From contig RWJK01000305.1 in NCBI GenBank assembly GCA_004335835.1, positions 1 through 64,000 on the forward strand: a stretch of DNA of 64,000 nt, written 5' to 3'. This DNA comes from Scenedesmus sp. ARA3 (taxonomy: Eukaryota; Chlorophyta; Chlorophyceae; Sphaeropleales; Scenedesmaceae). Shown piece after piece: positions 43,565-55,195 of the stretch (positions are counted from its first letter, which is position 1; every line of letters starts with the position of its first letter). Below the pieces are notes generated by a model. The model ran no database searches. It saw only the letters and a program-made list of their open reading frames with translations, and was not told where the DNA came from. The position numbers and the translations under genes were made by a program.

Positions 43565-46500
43565 ATGCAGCAGCGGCAGCGGCATGTGCTGCTGCTGTGG
43601 CTGTGCCTGCTTCTCCTGCTGCAAGTGCAGCTTGCACCTGTCAAATGCCACGGGCATGGCAGCAATAGCCGCAGCTGGGAGGCTGCACGTGCTGCAGCTA
43701 GGGCAGCACATGAAAGAAACCTGCAGCTTGCAGGACTGGTGGACCGTTCGGGCGTGCTTGCTGAGCACACGGCACATGGATGGCACAGGGAAGCAGCGGC
43801 ACCGGTGACGCTGCATGCAACACAGCATGCAGCCGGCACCAGTGGCAACACAGCCAGCGGCAGCCAGCAAGATGAAAGGCAGTTGCCTCCTTCAGCTGTT
43901 ACAGCAGCACAAGTCACAGACTCAGGTGAAGCGGCAGCTGTGACAGCAGAAGTTGCTGCATCAAGCTGTCCAGCGTCAACACCAGCCTGCCAAGCAAGCC
44001 CGGCCACATGGGCTGGCGACAATGCCAGGGCAGCAGCAGCGGCAGCTGCTACCTGGTCTTGGTCAGCAGCTTCTGCAGCTGCTGATGTTGCCAGATCAGC
44101 AGCAGCAGCAGCATCGACGCCTGGTGTCGCCAGGTCGGCTGCGGCCTCAACAGCTGCCATGGCCAGGTCAGCGGCTGCAGCAGCAGCTGATGTCGCCAGG
44201 TCAGCAGCAGCAGTGACACCTGGCATGGTCAGGTCAGCAGCAGCAACAACAGCTGGCGTCGCCAGGTCAGCAGCAGCAGCGGCTGCAGACGTTGCCAGGT
44301 CAGCAGCAGCAGTGACACCTGGTGTGGCCAAGTCAGCAGCGGCGGCAGCAGCGACAACAGCACAGCTTGCCAGGTCAGCGGCCACAGCAGCGGCTGATGC
44401 TGCCAGGTCAGCAGCAGCAGTGGCTGTGTCAGCAGTAGGTAAGGCATCCGCGCCTGCTGCTGCTGTGGTGCAACACCCCACTCCTGCTTTGCCTGCTAGC
44501 ACAATGGCACAAGCTGCAGACGTGGTGCTGTTGCAGCAGCAGGAAAAGGATCAGGGGCAGAAGCACAAAGATGACCGTACAGTGGCCACACGGAAAGGCA
44601 AGCCAGGACAGCAGCAGCAGGAGATGCAGCCATGGTGGTTGGTGTGCCTGGTCACTCATGTGAGCTGCTTTGTGCTGGGATGGCTGCTGAGAGGAGGGCG
44701 TGCACGGCAGCAGCCATCAACATCAGAAGCATCAGCGGCAGCGCCAACAGCTGGTTCACAAGCAAGCGACACAGCTGCAGAAGGCCTTGAGGCCTTCAGC
44801 AGCAAGGCAGCCATTGGTGTTGCTGAACGGACTGCAGCAATGCAAGCTGACAAGCAGCAGCAGCAGCAGCAGCTGTACAGGGCAGGTGGTTTCAGTGGCC
44901 GGTGCTTTGCAGCTGTGGAGGCCCCAGCTGGGGAGCAGGAGCAGCAGCAGGAGTCAGCGCCAGCAGCAGAGCCGCTGTCAACGCAATCATTGTCATCAGC
45001 AGCTGCTGCAGGGCAGGAAGAGACCTTGGCAGCAGCAGCATCGCGAGCAAGCAGTTCCAGCAGCGTTGATGAGCTGGCAGCAGCAGCAGCTGAGGCGCCC
45101 CGCAGCGCGCCCATCAGCAGGGCAGCAGTTTGCAAGAGGCTGCTGAGCAGACGCGCAGGCGTGACGCGTGCACTGCACCTTGCGCCGAAGCACGGCAGCA
45201 GCACTAGGCCCAGGGACCAGGCTGGCAGAGCAGCAGCAGCGAGCAACGCGGATCAGGTGCTGCAGCAGCACCAGCAGCAGCAGTTTGGCATGTGCCAGTT
45301 GCACAGCAGGGGCAGCTCCAGAGACGGCAGCAGTAGTGCTGGAGGTGGCAGGGGCAGCAGCAGTGCAGGTGGTGCTGCAGCTATGATGCAGCTGCAGGCT
45401 GTGCCTGGCCCAGCTGCTGCAGTGCTGGTGCAGACGTGCCAGCAGCAGCAGCAGCGGCAGCAGCAGCAGGTGCAGGTCACGTTCACGGCAGGGCCTGAGG
45501 TGGTGCATGGCGTGCTGATACCAGCAGTCAGGTGAGGGGCTGGGCGGGCAGCGCTGACTGGCATTGTCCTGTGTCATGACGTGGGTAAGTGAAATGTCTT
45601 GGGGCTTGTGAGCAGCAAGTTTCACACAGATGTTGGAGGCGGTATGCTACAACAAGCACATGTGAGATGCTGTATCAAGCGCGCAGCTGCCACATAACAA
45701 TGACTTGCTGCGCCACCCCTCACCGCTGCCACTCCGATGTCACCGGCTGCCACATGGCCACAACAGGGTACTGCAGCAGCTGGCAGTCGGCGTCTCGAGC
45801 CTCTCCCTACTCTCCTCCGCATTGATACACCAGCTGCACAGCATCACTGCTGCAGGCAGCCGCCTCATCAGCCAGCTAGATCAGCTGCTGGGCTGGGCAG
45901 GCAAGCAGGAGCGGCAGCAGCGGCTGGCGGCTCAGCAGGCGCTGGGGGAGCGCTGCGGGCAGCTGGGGCTGGGGATGCTGCTGGTGGGGCTGGCGGTGGC
46001 TGCTGTGCGCGTGGGCCGGCTGTGGGAGGTGCACGAGGTGCGGTGGGATGGCGAAACCTTGAATCTGGATCTGAATGATTGCGGAGGTGGCATGCTAGCT
46101 GTTACACTAGTGTATCGCACACAATAGTTGATCAGGAGATCCAAGAGTCAAGATTCAGGCATTTTGTCCAGCAGCTTTTGGTTCTTTACTTGCTGGTGGG
46201 TGCTGACGTGTGGGGCTGCTGCTGGTGGGGCTGGCGGTGGCTGCTGTGCGCGTGGGCCGGCTCTGGGAGGTGCACGAGGTGCGGCACGCTGTTGATACAC
46301 TGATTGGAAAGTTGGCGTGCTGCTGTAGCTCCTGTATTTGCTTGCTATGCAGCCTCTGTGGGTTGGGCTAGTTGTTGATGTATGCTGGTTTGTAGTTTTG
46401 CAGCATGCGGGCGCTGGGGGAGCGCTGCGGGCAGCTGGGGCTGGGGCTGCTGCTGGTGGGGCTGGCTGTGGCTGCTGTGCGGGTGGGACGGCTGTGGGAG

Positions 46501-47642
46501 GTGCACGAGGTGCGGCACGCTGCCCACTTGTTGAACTCAGATGTGGAATAGAGTGAAGTTGGCACGCTGTATGGCGTGTTGGCTTAGAAACTGTGGGTTC
46601 GTCGGATTCAAATGCTCTTGAAGCTTGAAGTTGACTTGCTGCTGTAGCACCTGCTTTTGTGTGCTGTGCTGCTTTCTGTGGGGTGGGCTAGTTGTTGATG
46701 CTGGTTGTAGTGTGCAACATCCAGGTGTTGAACGATGCAGATAGGTATGTCATCTGCGCTGCTGATATTGGTTGCTGTGCTGCTGCTGTATTGTACAGGT
46801 GTGCATGGCGCGCAGCCGCCCCAGCGGCTGGCACTTGCGCATGGCAGGGGTGGCAGGCCTGAGCAGTGCCTGGCAGTACACCTCCTGCTGCTCTCAACAG
46901 CTTGGTGAGTGTGAGCGGAGCAGCGGCTTGCTGTGCTAGTGGTGGGGTCAGGGTCAATCCTAGAGGTGCATTGCATTAAGTATGGTGAACACCTGCCTGT
47001 GCCTGCTTAGCAGACGGCCGCCAGCACAGCAGCCAAGGCAGCACAGACCAGCGTGGAATGGGCAGGCTGAAGTTTAGATAGCAACACTGCAACTTGTGCT
47101 GCTGATTTGCAGGACGCTTCGTGATACGACTGATTGTCCTGTAAGCCCACTTGCCTCATCAAGTCGCTTTTGTTCGCTGCGCTGCACTGAGCCTGTTGTT
47201 GTATCTGCTGCCTGCAGGCCTTTGCGCAGTGGGCCTGCTGGCGCTGTACTGGCTAGCACGGGCCAGCTGGCAAGCCCTGCTCAGCAGCGGGGCCAAGGGG
47301 GCAGCAGCAGGCCCTAGCAGAGCCTGGCAGCTGGATCTGCTGCTGTTCAGGGGCCTGGTGTGCTCCCTGGTGGGTGTGCATGTGGTGCACTGCTTGGGTG
47401 CTGCGTGGCTACCCTGGCTGCTGCTGTGGCTGCAGTGGGTGGGCTGCCAGCTGCTGCTGCAGACTGTGCAGCTGCGGCTGCTGAGCAGCATGCTGGCAGT
47501 GCTGACTGTGGGGCTGCTGCTGCCGCTGGCGATGGCTGCTGTGCCGTTTCACCCCAAAGGAGTGATGCTGCAGGGGTGGGTGCTTGATGTGGCGCCATGG
47601 GTGGGGCAGTTGCTGGTGTTGCAGCGGGTGCTGCCACTGTAG
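43565..47642 (+). CDS. Membrane protein with 11-residue repeats; C-terminus possibly CPR5-like
   Basis: Exons are 43565-45531, 45767-46037, 46799-46904 and 47218-47642; phases close, giving about 922 residues. There is an N-terminal signal or anchor (HVLLLWLCLLLLLQVQLAP). Ten consecutive units of about 11 residues, consensus VARSAAAxxxG/D, run from about 44087 to 44440. A membrane segment follows (WWLVCLVTHVSCFVLGWLL), then low-complexity sequence. Exon 2 has a helix and a TM (GLGMLLVGLAVAAVRVGRLW). Exon 4 has several TMs (GLCAVGLLALYWLARASW, LLLWLQWVGCQLLLQ, MLAVLTVGLLLPLAM). The run from WHLRMAGVAGLSSAWQ through the next TM recalls plant CPR5, a nuclear-envelope membrane protein, but this rests on weak resemblance. 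A possible 28-base microexon (47113-47140, GRFVIRLIV) would need an alternative acceptor near 47191. Two genes fused by my model remains possible. Confidence 0.6.
44087..44440 (+). repeat. Ten 33-nt (11-residue) coding repeats
   Basis: Units begin V/M/L-A-R/K-S-A-A-A and are 11 residues long with few exceptions (13 and 14 in two units). With a basic residue at position 3 and small residues elsewhere, an 11/3 amphipathic helix is expected, as in LEA or perilipin/synuclein-type lipid-binding repeats. Confidence 0.85.
46204..46524 (+). repeat. Two echoes of the exon 2 tail (11-mer-repeat gene)
   Basis: Positions 46204-46292 and 46404-46524 repeat the end of exon 2 (ERCGQLGLGLLLVGLAVAAV and on to VHEV) with the donor GTGCGG. 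Both continue into CACGCTG, so they share intron sequence with each other. The second is longer and fully open. Confidence 0.9.
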
Positions 47643-48603
47643 TCTGGACTGCAGCTGTGGGGCGTGGGTGACAAAGGTTGATGCACAGCAAAGGTACACA
47701 TTGATGATTGACTGTATTGTTGGTTGTGGATCGGTTGAGAACCTGCAGCCAGCGAGTCAGGACGGGCACGTGTCGTCGGCCCAATCACATTTTGTTAGGG
47801 GTGTTGTTTTTGATCCAAGTCATGGTAGTTGAGACGGGGCAGTTGGCAGCCCAGGAACAGCTCTTGAATTTCGTTGGGTTGGTTTACGTTGTTGATGCAA
47901 AGCCAATCACAGGGTTCTTCTGTGCTAGGCTTCTGAGGGCTTGGGTCGAATGTCACGCCTTCAGCACTGCTGAGCAGTGCCTTGATTTCGGTTGTGGGCT
48001 AGATGCCTGTCAATTTTTGGGCCTATGAATTTTAATTTTGAATATTCAAAAAGCCTCCTGGATGATTCATGGCCCATGTGCATCAGTATTTTGGGCAGCA
48101 CTGGGTAGCAACTGCTGCGGCAGCAGCAGCATGATGTCTTTGTGTTTGAACAGCTTTGACTTGTGCTTGCTTGGGCAGCCTTTTCTTTGAAGCAAGGTTG
48201 ACGTCTGTATGCACCATGCACGATAGGTGGCAACAAGCGGGAACTGTTAGCGTGCTTCAGGTGTACTGCTTTTAGGACCTGACTCGTTGTTAGGAGAAAG
48301 TTGCGTGACCTAAACTACACCTGGTGACAGGCTAGTTTGGCAACGTGTTTTCCTTTTGGCTGAACTCAACGATTGCGTTGCCGAAGGCGTGGGTGTCAGT
48401 TGCACAGTACTTCGTCGTTTCTGCTTGCGGGTGCGAAGGCACTGCTCCTGTCCTCGTCGACAACTCTTCAAACTATCGTATATAGACATATAAGTGCATA
48501 AAACGCGCTCAAGCGCTCGCTGCCTCGGCAGCAGCGAGGGGGCATGCATCATTGACTGTGGGACATCACCCTGCCACCTTGACAGCAGAGAGGAGAAGGC
48601 AAC
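47643..48603. other. Intergenic, 11-mer-repeat gene to dynamin gene
   Basis: About 960 bases between tandem plus-strand genes. More AT-rich than the surroundings near 48000-48060. No supported gene. Confidence 0.5.
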
Positions 48604-51600
48604 ATGGTTAAGCACTTCGGCTTTGGCAGCCACAAGGCTGGAGAGCTATCTGCAGAACGCTCAGAGCGTTCAGAGCCTGCTACGCCATCTAGCTCAAGTG
48701 GCAAAGCACCGCTGCCACCACAGCAGCACCTGCACGCAGCGCCCCACTCGACACACTCAGCAGGCGCCTTGCATGCAGCCATGCCCCGCTCCAATCTAGG
48801 CTCTCCGTCTGGCCCCAGGCCCAACCGTTACAGCGATGACACGGACGAGCAGGCATACATGATACCGACAGCAGTGGTTGGCAGACTGCAGCAGCAGTCC
48901 TCGCAGGCAGCAGTGTCAGCTGCATCACCTTCACCAGTGCCCATGCACGGCCACAACTACAGTCTCAGCAGCATGCCACAGCCATCACCGTCGGCACCAG
49001 CTGCAGCGCCTATCAACAACCAAAGCTACAGCAACAGCAGCATGGTGCCGCCTGACTCCAGTCAGCAGCAGTACTCGCGGCTTGCAGGAAAGATGATCAG
49101 CATGGTCAATGAGCTGCGCGCCACAGGCGCTGACGTTGCACTTGAGCTGCCTACCATTGTGGTGTGTGGACAGCAGAGTGCTGGCAAGTCGAGTGTGGTG
49201 GAGGTGAGGTGCAGCTGACAGAAATTTGCAGCAGTGCAGGCAGCTTCTTCAGGGGTAGCTGTGCTGACAGCCGCAGCAACAAGCAGTTCATGCATATTGA
49301 TACTGCATAGTGGGTGCTGCATAGTGGCTGTCCTGCAAGCTGTGCAGTAGTATAGGCACCTGTAAGCAGCATACACTCAAACTCAAGCAGCAGCCATGCC
49401 GTGACAACCAGGATGGTGAGTGAATCATCTGGTCGCTTGTTGCCTTGGCCAAACTTACTCGTCAGCCCCTGCTGCGCGTGACCTGCACCGCATGCGTCTC
49501 TGCTTGCCCTGCAGGCCATCTGCGGCATCCCATTGCCGCGCAACCAGGAGACCTGCACGCGCTGCCCCACTGAGGTGCGCCTCAGCCAGCTGCCACCCGC
49601 CAGCGGCGCAGCCTGGGAGGCAACAGTCAAGCTGCGGAGGGAGGGCGGCAGCTCGGAGCCGTCTGTGCGGGCCTCAGCAGCCTGGCAGCTGCAGCAGCAT
49701 CTGCCACAGCAGCCAGGGCAGCAGCAGCAGCAACAGGGCGGGAATGCCCAGGCACCCAGTCCTGCAAGCAGCAGGCAGCCCTCAAATGCCAGAGGCTTGC
49801 TGCCGGATGGCACAGCAGTTGGGCATGACCTGGCTGCACTGAGCACTGAGGTGCTGTTCAGGGCAGGCATCAACAACCCTCCTGACCTGCCAGGTGCCGT
49901 GGCGGCAGCGCAAGCAGCGCTTCTGACTCAGCAGGGCAGCGCTGGCAGGTGGAGTGGTGGCGGAGGCTCTGATGTGCGCCGGCAGAACAGCGGCGGCAAC
50001 GGTGACAGCAGCTTGGCTGTAGCAGGCAGCGGCGGCAGCAGCGGCACGCTCAAGTTCACGCGTGAGACAGTGGTGGTGGAGGTGCGAGGTGCCCCAGTGG
50101 ACCTCACACTGATTGACCTGCCTGGCATCATTCATTCTGTGGAGCGGCCTGAGGATGAGCACTACAAAGGGCTGGTGGCTGACCTGGCGCGCAGCTACAT
50201 GCAGCGCCCTGGCGTTGTGATCGTGGCCACAGTGACGTGCAAGGAGGACATTGATACACAGGTGAGGGCAAGCTGGTGGGGTTGCAGGATATTGCTCTCC
50301 TGCAACAGCAGAGGCTGGTAAGAAAAACCTGAGCAGGATGCATCAGCATGCGTCAGCACATCGCAGAGTCACCGTGCACCAATCCTCGCCCCCCTATCCT
50401 CGCACTGTGTGTAATAGGGCTGCGTATGCATGTTCAACTTGCTTACTTACGGCTGCTTATGCTGCTGCTGCTGCTGCTGCTTGTGCTGTCATGTTGCCAG
50501 GTCATCCTGAGCATGGCGCGTGAGGCGGACCCTGAGGGCAGCCGCACCCTGGGAGTGCTCACCAAGCCAGACCAGGTGGAGGAGGGCTGCCACGGCCAGT
50601 GGCTGCAGGTGCTGGCAGGCGAGAGGTGAGCAGGGCAGAACTGCTGGCGTGCATGGCTTCGTTTGTACGTGGGTTTGTGTGTGTTGGTGCCCACAGCACT
50701 TTTCCCCACGCCCAGGCATGCTTAGAGGGGATATGCGGATGCTGTATATGTGCTGAAAATTACGGAGTTGGTGTCCCTGGCATTATCAACTGCGTGTCTG
50801 CTGTGCGTTGCGTGCAGGTACCCGCTTGCGCTGGGCTGGTATGTGGTGCGCAACCCCAACCAGGCTGCTCTAGTGCGGGGGACCAGCAGCAGCATGGCGC
50901 GCCAGCAGGAGGACGCGTTCTTCAACAGCACACACCCTTGGAGGGGCCTACCAAGCAGCAGCAGGGGGCGGCTAGGTCAGTGCGCTGATCTCTCAAACTG
51001 CATGCAGCAGCCTGGTGCTCCTGCAGGAACATCAAACCTCTGTAGAGCATGAGACAGAACAGAACTCAAATTGCAAGCAGCTTCTGCTTCTGTGTCCACA
51101 GATGTTCTTATCATGCTTTTGCACGTTAAATGTGTACATATAATTTGAACGTTGCACATTTGCTCATGCTGTGCTGCTGATGTTCGTGCTGCTGCAGGCA
51201 CGCTGAAGCTGCGCGAGGCCATGAGCAAGCAGCTGGTGAAGATGGTGACTGTGGCACGCCCCGCACTCATGGCAGCAGCACAGGCGCAGCTGGCAGCGCT
51301 GCGGGTGGAGCTGGCGGCCATGCCCCCTGCTGCTGTGCTGGGTGACGGGCATGCGGAGATGCTGAGGCTGATCGATGATGTCAGCATGAGCATACAGGTG
51401 TGTGCAGTCTGCTGTGGGAAGCAGTGGCCAGGTGCTGCAATGGCAGCTGTTGTGCATGCTATCTCGCTCCTCTCCTGTCCTCGCTGCTGTCCACCAGCGC
51501 CAGGTGCTCACCCCAGCAACCAAAATTGTATGGCATGCTTGCATCATTGGCCGCATGCCTCCTGCTTGTCATCATCGTTGCTTGCTGTGCGTGCTTGCAG

Positions 51601-53467
51601 GAGGAGGTGCTTGCGCGCAGCCAGAGCAAGCAGTTCTACCAACACCTGCTGACCAACTTCCAGCAGCTCAAGAGCGAGCTGGCCTCCAGCAGGCCCTGCT
51701 TCCTGCTGCCACGCGGCGGCAGCGCCGGCAGCAGCAGCAGCACCACCATTGCTGCCTGCAGCAGCTTGCTGGCAGTGACGTGTGCCCTAGATGATGACCT
51801 GGCTGGGGCAGATGAGGCCAGGCAGCAGCTGCAGCTGGTGCATGGCGGGCCTGGCAGCACCAGCAGGCATGAGAGTGCACCCGCTACGCCTGCTGGCAAT
51901 GGCAAGTCGAGTGGGCCCGGGTCGTTCAACATCTTCAATACTGGCGGCAGCGGCAGCGATGCAGGTGCAGGCAAGCCAGGGCTTGGTGTTTTCATCGGTG
52001 GCGGTGGCGCTGGTGCAGCTGCAGGCACCCAGGCAGCAGTGGTGCTGGCTGCATGCCCACACCAGGTGCTGCTGCCAGCAGATGGGCCAGAAGGTGAGGC
52101 ACTTGGCAGACGTATGCTGCAGATGTGATAGTCACTGTGTCCTGACGGGGATAACATGCTTGCGTTGTATGTACCGTGCAGTCTGCACATGTCAAGATGC
52201 AGCTGCCCCAGCTGGCATGCTATGTTTGCGCAGATGCTGCTGCTGTGTGATAGATGGCTGATGTAACAACTCACTGTCGTGTGATGCACTTGCAGCGCGG
52301 CGCGGCATGACGCTGGAGGATGTGCGCCAGCTGGTGGAGCGCCACCACTCCGTGGAGCTGCCGGGCTTCAGCCCGTACAGCGCAGTGCAGGACCTTGTGG
52401 CGCGCCACCAGCGGCCCTGGCCAGCTGCGGTCACAGAGTGCGCGGCGGCAGCTCACAGGCAGCTGCTGCAGCTGGTGATGCTGCATGTGGGGCGTACGTT
52501 CGACCGCTTCCCGCGCGCAGCGGACCACATCAGGTGCGTGTGCATACGCTATGGCTGGCTCGAGAGTGATTTTGTGGCGACTAGTTGCTGCCATCTAGCA
52601 CCATCAGGCTTTGAATCACTCCAAGGCGTAATTGCTGTGTGCGGTGCCGGCTGCATGGCACACGCACAAGCCTGCAAGTTTTGTTCCAGCCCAGCAGCTA
52701 TCAATGCAGCACACATGGCCTGCATGTATGGCTTGGGCATGCCACATGCAGTGTCCTTTGCACTACTGCACAACTCACAAGCCCTTGACTCTGCTCTTGC
52801 TGCTGCTGCCGCTGCCAGGGAGCTGGCCAGTGAGCTGCTGGAGGAGCTGCACAGCGACACCACAGCAGCAGTTGACAGCCTGGTGGCCATGGAGCTGTCA
52901 GGGGCCTTTGCAGTCTGCAGGCGCGAGTTCAGCAGGGCCAGCAGCCAGCACCTGGAGGGCCTGCGCACACTCATCACCGCAGCCGGCTCCAGCCCCGCCG
53001 TGCAGGCTGGTGCAGCAGCAGAGGGCGCACCTGCTGCTGACGAGCGCGCCGCTAAAGCTGGCAGCGGCAGCATCAAGCGGCGGGGCACAAGTGAGCATGG
53101 TGCAAGTGCAATCGGCTCCCAGCAGGTGGCAGGGCTGTATGAGCCGCCAACGCTGCTGGCGCCGATCCCTGCAACAGCCACAGGCCCTGGCGAGCTGCTG
53201 TCCATGATGTCGGTTGTGCTGACGTACTTTGGCATCAGCTGCCGGCGGCTGGCCGACACCGTGAGCATGAGCATCATGCACCACCTGATCAGCAGCTTCA
53301 ACTCGAAGTTCAGGGCGCGGCTGGCTGGGCAGCTGCTGAGCCTGAGCAGCGAGGCGGTTGCGGCGTTGCTGGTAGAAGAGCCTGCCTGCGCTGCTCGCCG
53401 CGCAGCAATCAAGCAGAAGAAGGACCTGCTGGAGCAGGCCATGAAGCTGATGAGGGCGGCAGGGTGA
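48604..53467 (+). CDS. Dynamin-family GTPase (Mx/DRP4-like, no PH domain seen)
   Basis: A large membrane-remodelling GTPase. Exons are 48604-49203, 49515-50261, 50501-50625, 50818-50975, 51198-51397, 51601-52093, 52296-52533 and 52819-53467; all phases close, giving 1069 residues. A Ser/Pro-rich N-terminal extension of about 160 residues precedes the GTPase domain: G1 GQQSAGKSS (about 189-197), G2 in CTRCPTE (about 214-220), G3 DLPGI (about 401) and G4 TKPD (about 470). The spacing between G2 and G3 is enlarged by a roughly 120-residue Ser/Gln/Gly insert. The stalk follows (RYPLALGWYVVRNPNQ, QFYQHLLTNFQQLKSELA, LPGFSPYSAVQDLV) with another low-complexity insert. The C-terminal GED-like segment is ISCRRLADTVSMSIMHHLIS onward. 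No PH or proline-rich domain was recognised. The wording around G1/G2 resembles fungal and DRP4/Mx-type members more than DRP1 or ARC5. Confidence 0.92.
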
Positions 53468-54427
53468 GAGGGGGTGAGAAGCAGGGGCCGCATCATCCCT
53501 GTCTGGCGCAGCCTCACTGCTGTGCTGACTGCATATGTCCAAGAGTCGAGGCGGCATCAATGATGCTTAGCGGCTGCATTCAGCTGCGCCAACCCTTGTG
53601 CGTGACTGTCAACAACCGCAGTAACCGTCGTTGGTTCATTTGTTGGCCTGTGAATTGCTGCGTAGTAAGCAGCTGCTTGTGGCTGGGCACTTGCCTTGGG
53701 TACTGCAGCCATAACTTGCAGCTGCGTAGATGGCTTGCTTTGTTGCTAGCAATGGTGATCTTAACTGTGCAGTGCTAGGAATCTACAGGTAGATTGACGA
53801 CTTGCTGACCTTCAGCACCTGACCTGTCAGCCGGTGGTAGCAGAGTAGGCAGAGACGTGACCAGATGGCTGGCTTGTGTTGTTTGTGTCATCATGGAAAA
53901 CACCAGCCTGGCCAGTGCCGGTGCTGCACAATTCAAGATTGTGGTTATTAAGGATTCAAGCTGTTCAGCGCACTGATCAACAGCCCGTGTTGTGCATGCT
54001 AGTGCTGCACGGTTATGACTGCTCCACATGGTTGTGAGCTGACTTTCTGTGCATGTATGCTTGCCAGCAGCTACAAAGCAATGCAAGGGTTATTCGTCTG
54101 GCAGCAGCAACAGCATGGTGCACATCCAGCATAATTACTTTGAGTGGCTGTGGTAAGCTCAGCTTGCCAGCCTGCTGAACAAGCAGCTGTGGCAAGCAAC
54201 TGAAAGCGATCTGTTCACCCTCATATTGATCAGGAGTTTGGCGGCAGGTGTTTCCTCATGATGCTAACATTGTACTGGATGTTTGCCAGGGCTGTATTGC
54301 ACAGGCAGAAGTGGTTGTTTGCTGTTATTCTTATTAACCTTTTGAGCTGTGACAGCTCATCGAGCTGTTGTGGTTTCGCAGGGATTGCTGGGAGGGCTGA
54401 GGTACAGACGTGTACTCTCTGCCGTGG

Positions 54428-54610
54428 TTGGCTGATGAAAGGACAGACGGAGTTGCCTCTGCATGAATCCAGTTATGGCACAATGCAATGTACTTACCTG
54501 CCCACTTTCTCCGCATGCGGCATGCTGAGAAACTGGGTAGGTAAGTCCATTGCATTGTGTCGTAATTAGATTCATGCAGAGGCGACTCCGTCTGTCCTTG
54601 CATCAGCCAA
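54428..54610. repeat. Long near-perfect inverted repeat (foldback, MITE or hairpin RNA precursor)
   Basis: The left arm (about 54428-54517) and the reverse complement of the right arm (about 54522-54610) agree over about 89 bases with roughly ten mismatches and no obvious gaps, leaving a loop of about four bases. Arms begin TTGGCTGATG on the left and end CATCAGCCAA on the right. A transcript would fold into one long hairpin. It could be a non-autonomous foldback element or a small-RNA precursor. Confidence 0.85.
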
Positions 54611-54922
54611 TATGGGCCATGTGCGGTGCATATGGTGCAACAACCCGCAGGCCCCACGTGCATACATCCTGCTTCTGAGCAATTCATGTTGTGTGGTGGC
54701 TGTCACTGTACGCTGTAACTTCATTGCAGAGCTACTGCATCTCTGTTCTTCATTCAACATGACGTGAGGGGCCTGGCACCAGTGGAGCACTGCACATGTA
54801 CACAGCATACCACTCAGCTAGTTGCTCAGGCTGTCCTCAGCGCCGCGCCTGCAACACAGCAGGGCTATGCAGCACGCCGTCTCGTTGGTGCCGCGCCAGC
54901 GCGAGTCCTCGTTCACGGCAGG

Positions 54923-54927
54923 TTACA
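54923..54927 (-). terminator. Possible TGTAA polyadenylation signal (acidic two-part gene)
   Basis: TGTAA on the minus strand about 270 bases after the stop codon at 55196. Motif and spacing only. Confidence 0.35.
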
Positions 54928-55195
54928 TGTGCAAGCCCATCAAACAGTCATGCTGGTGAGCAACTGCGTCTTGGAACGGCATCATAACTGTGCATCTTGA
55001 GGTGATCAGATGTGCGCGCCGTAACCCTAGAAGAGTGCACACACCGGGCAGTGGCTCATGAACAAGGAAGCACAATGACATGCTTTGGTGCCTGCCCACA
55101 CTGTCATGCGGAGGCTCTGCATCTACATCACTACAGCAGTACACGCTCAACTACTCAATAATAGAACAGCCTGCTGGATCCCTTCTTCAGCTCAG

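Larger units (their letters stand above)
53468..55195. other. Intergenic between convergent genes, with a large hairpin
   Basis: About 1.7 kb between the dynamin stop (+) and the next stop (-). No protein-coding gene is supported. It holds the inverted repeat at 54428-54610 and a minus-strand TGTAA at 54923-54927. Confidence 0.5.
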
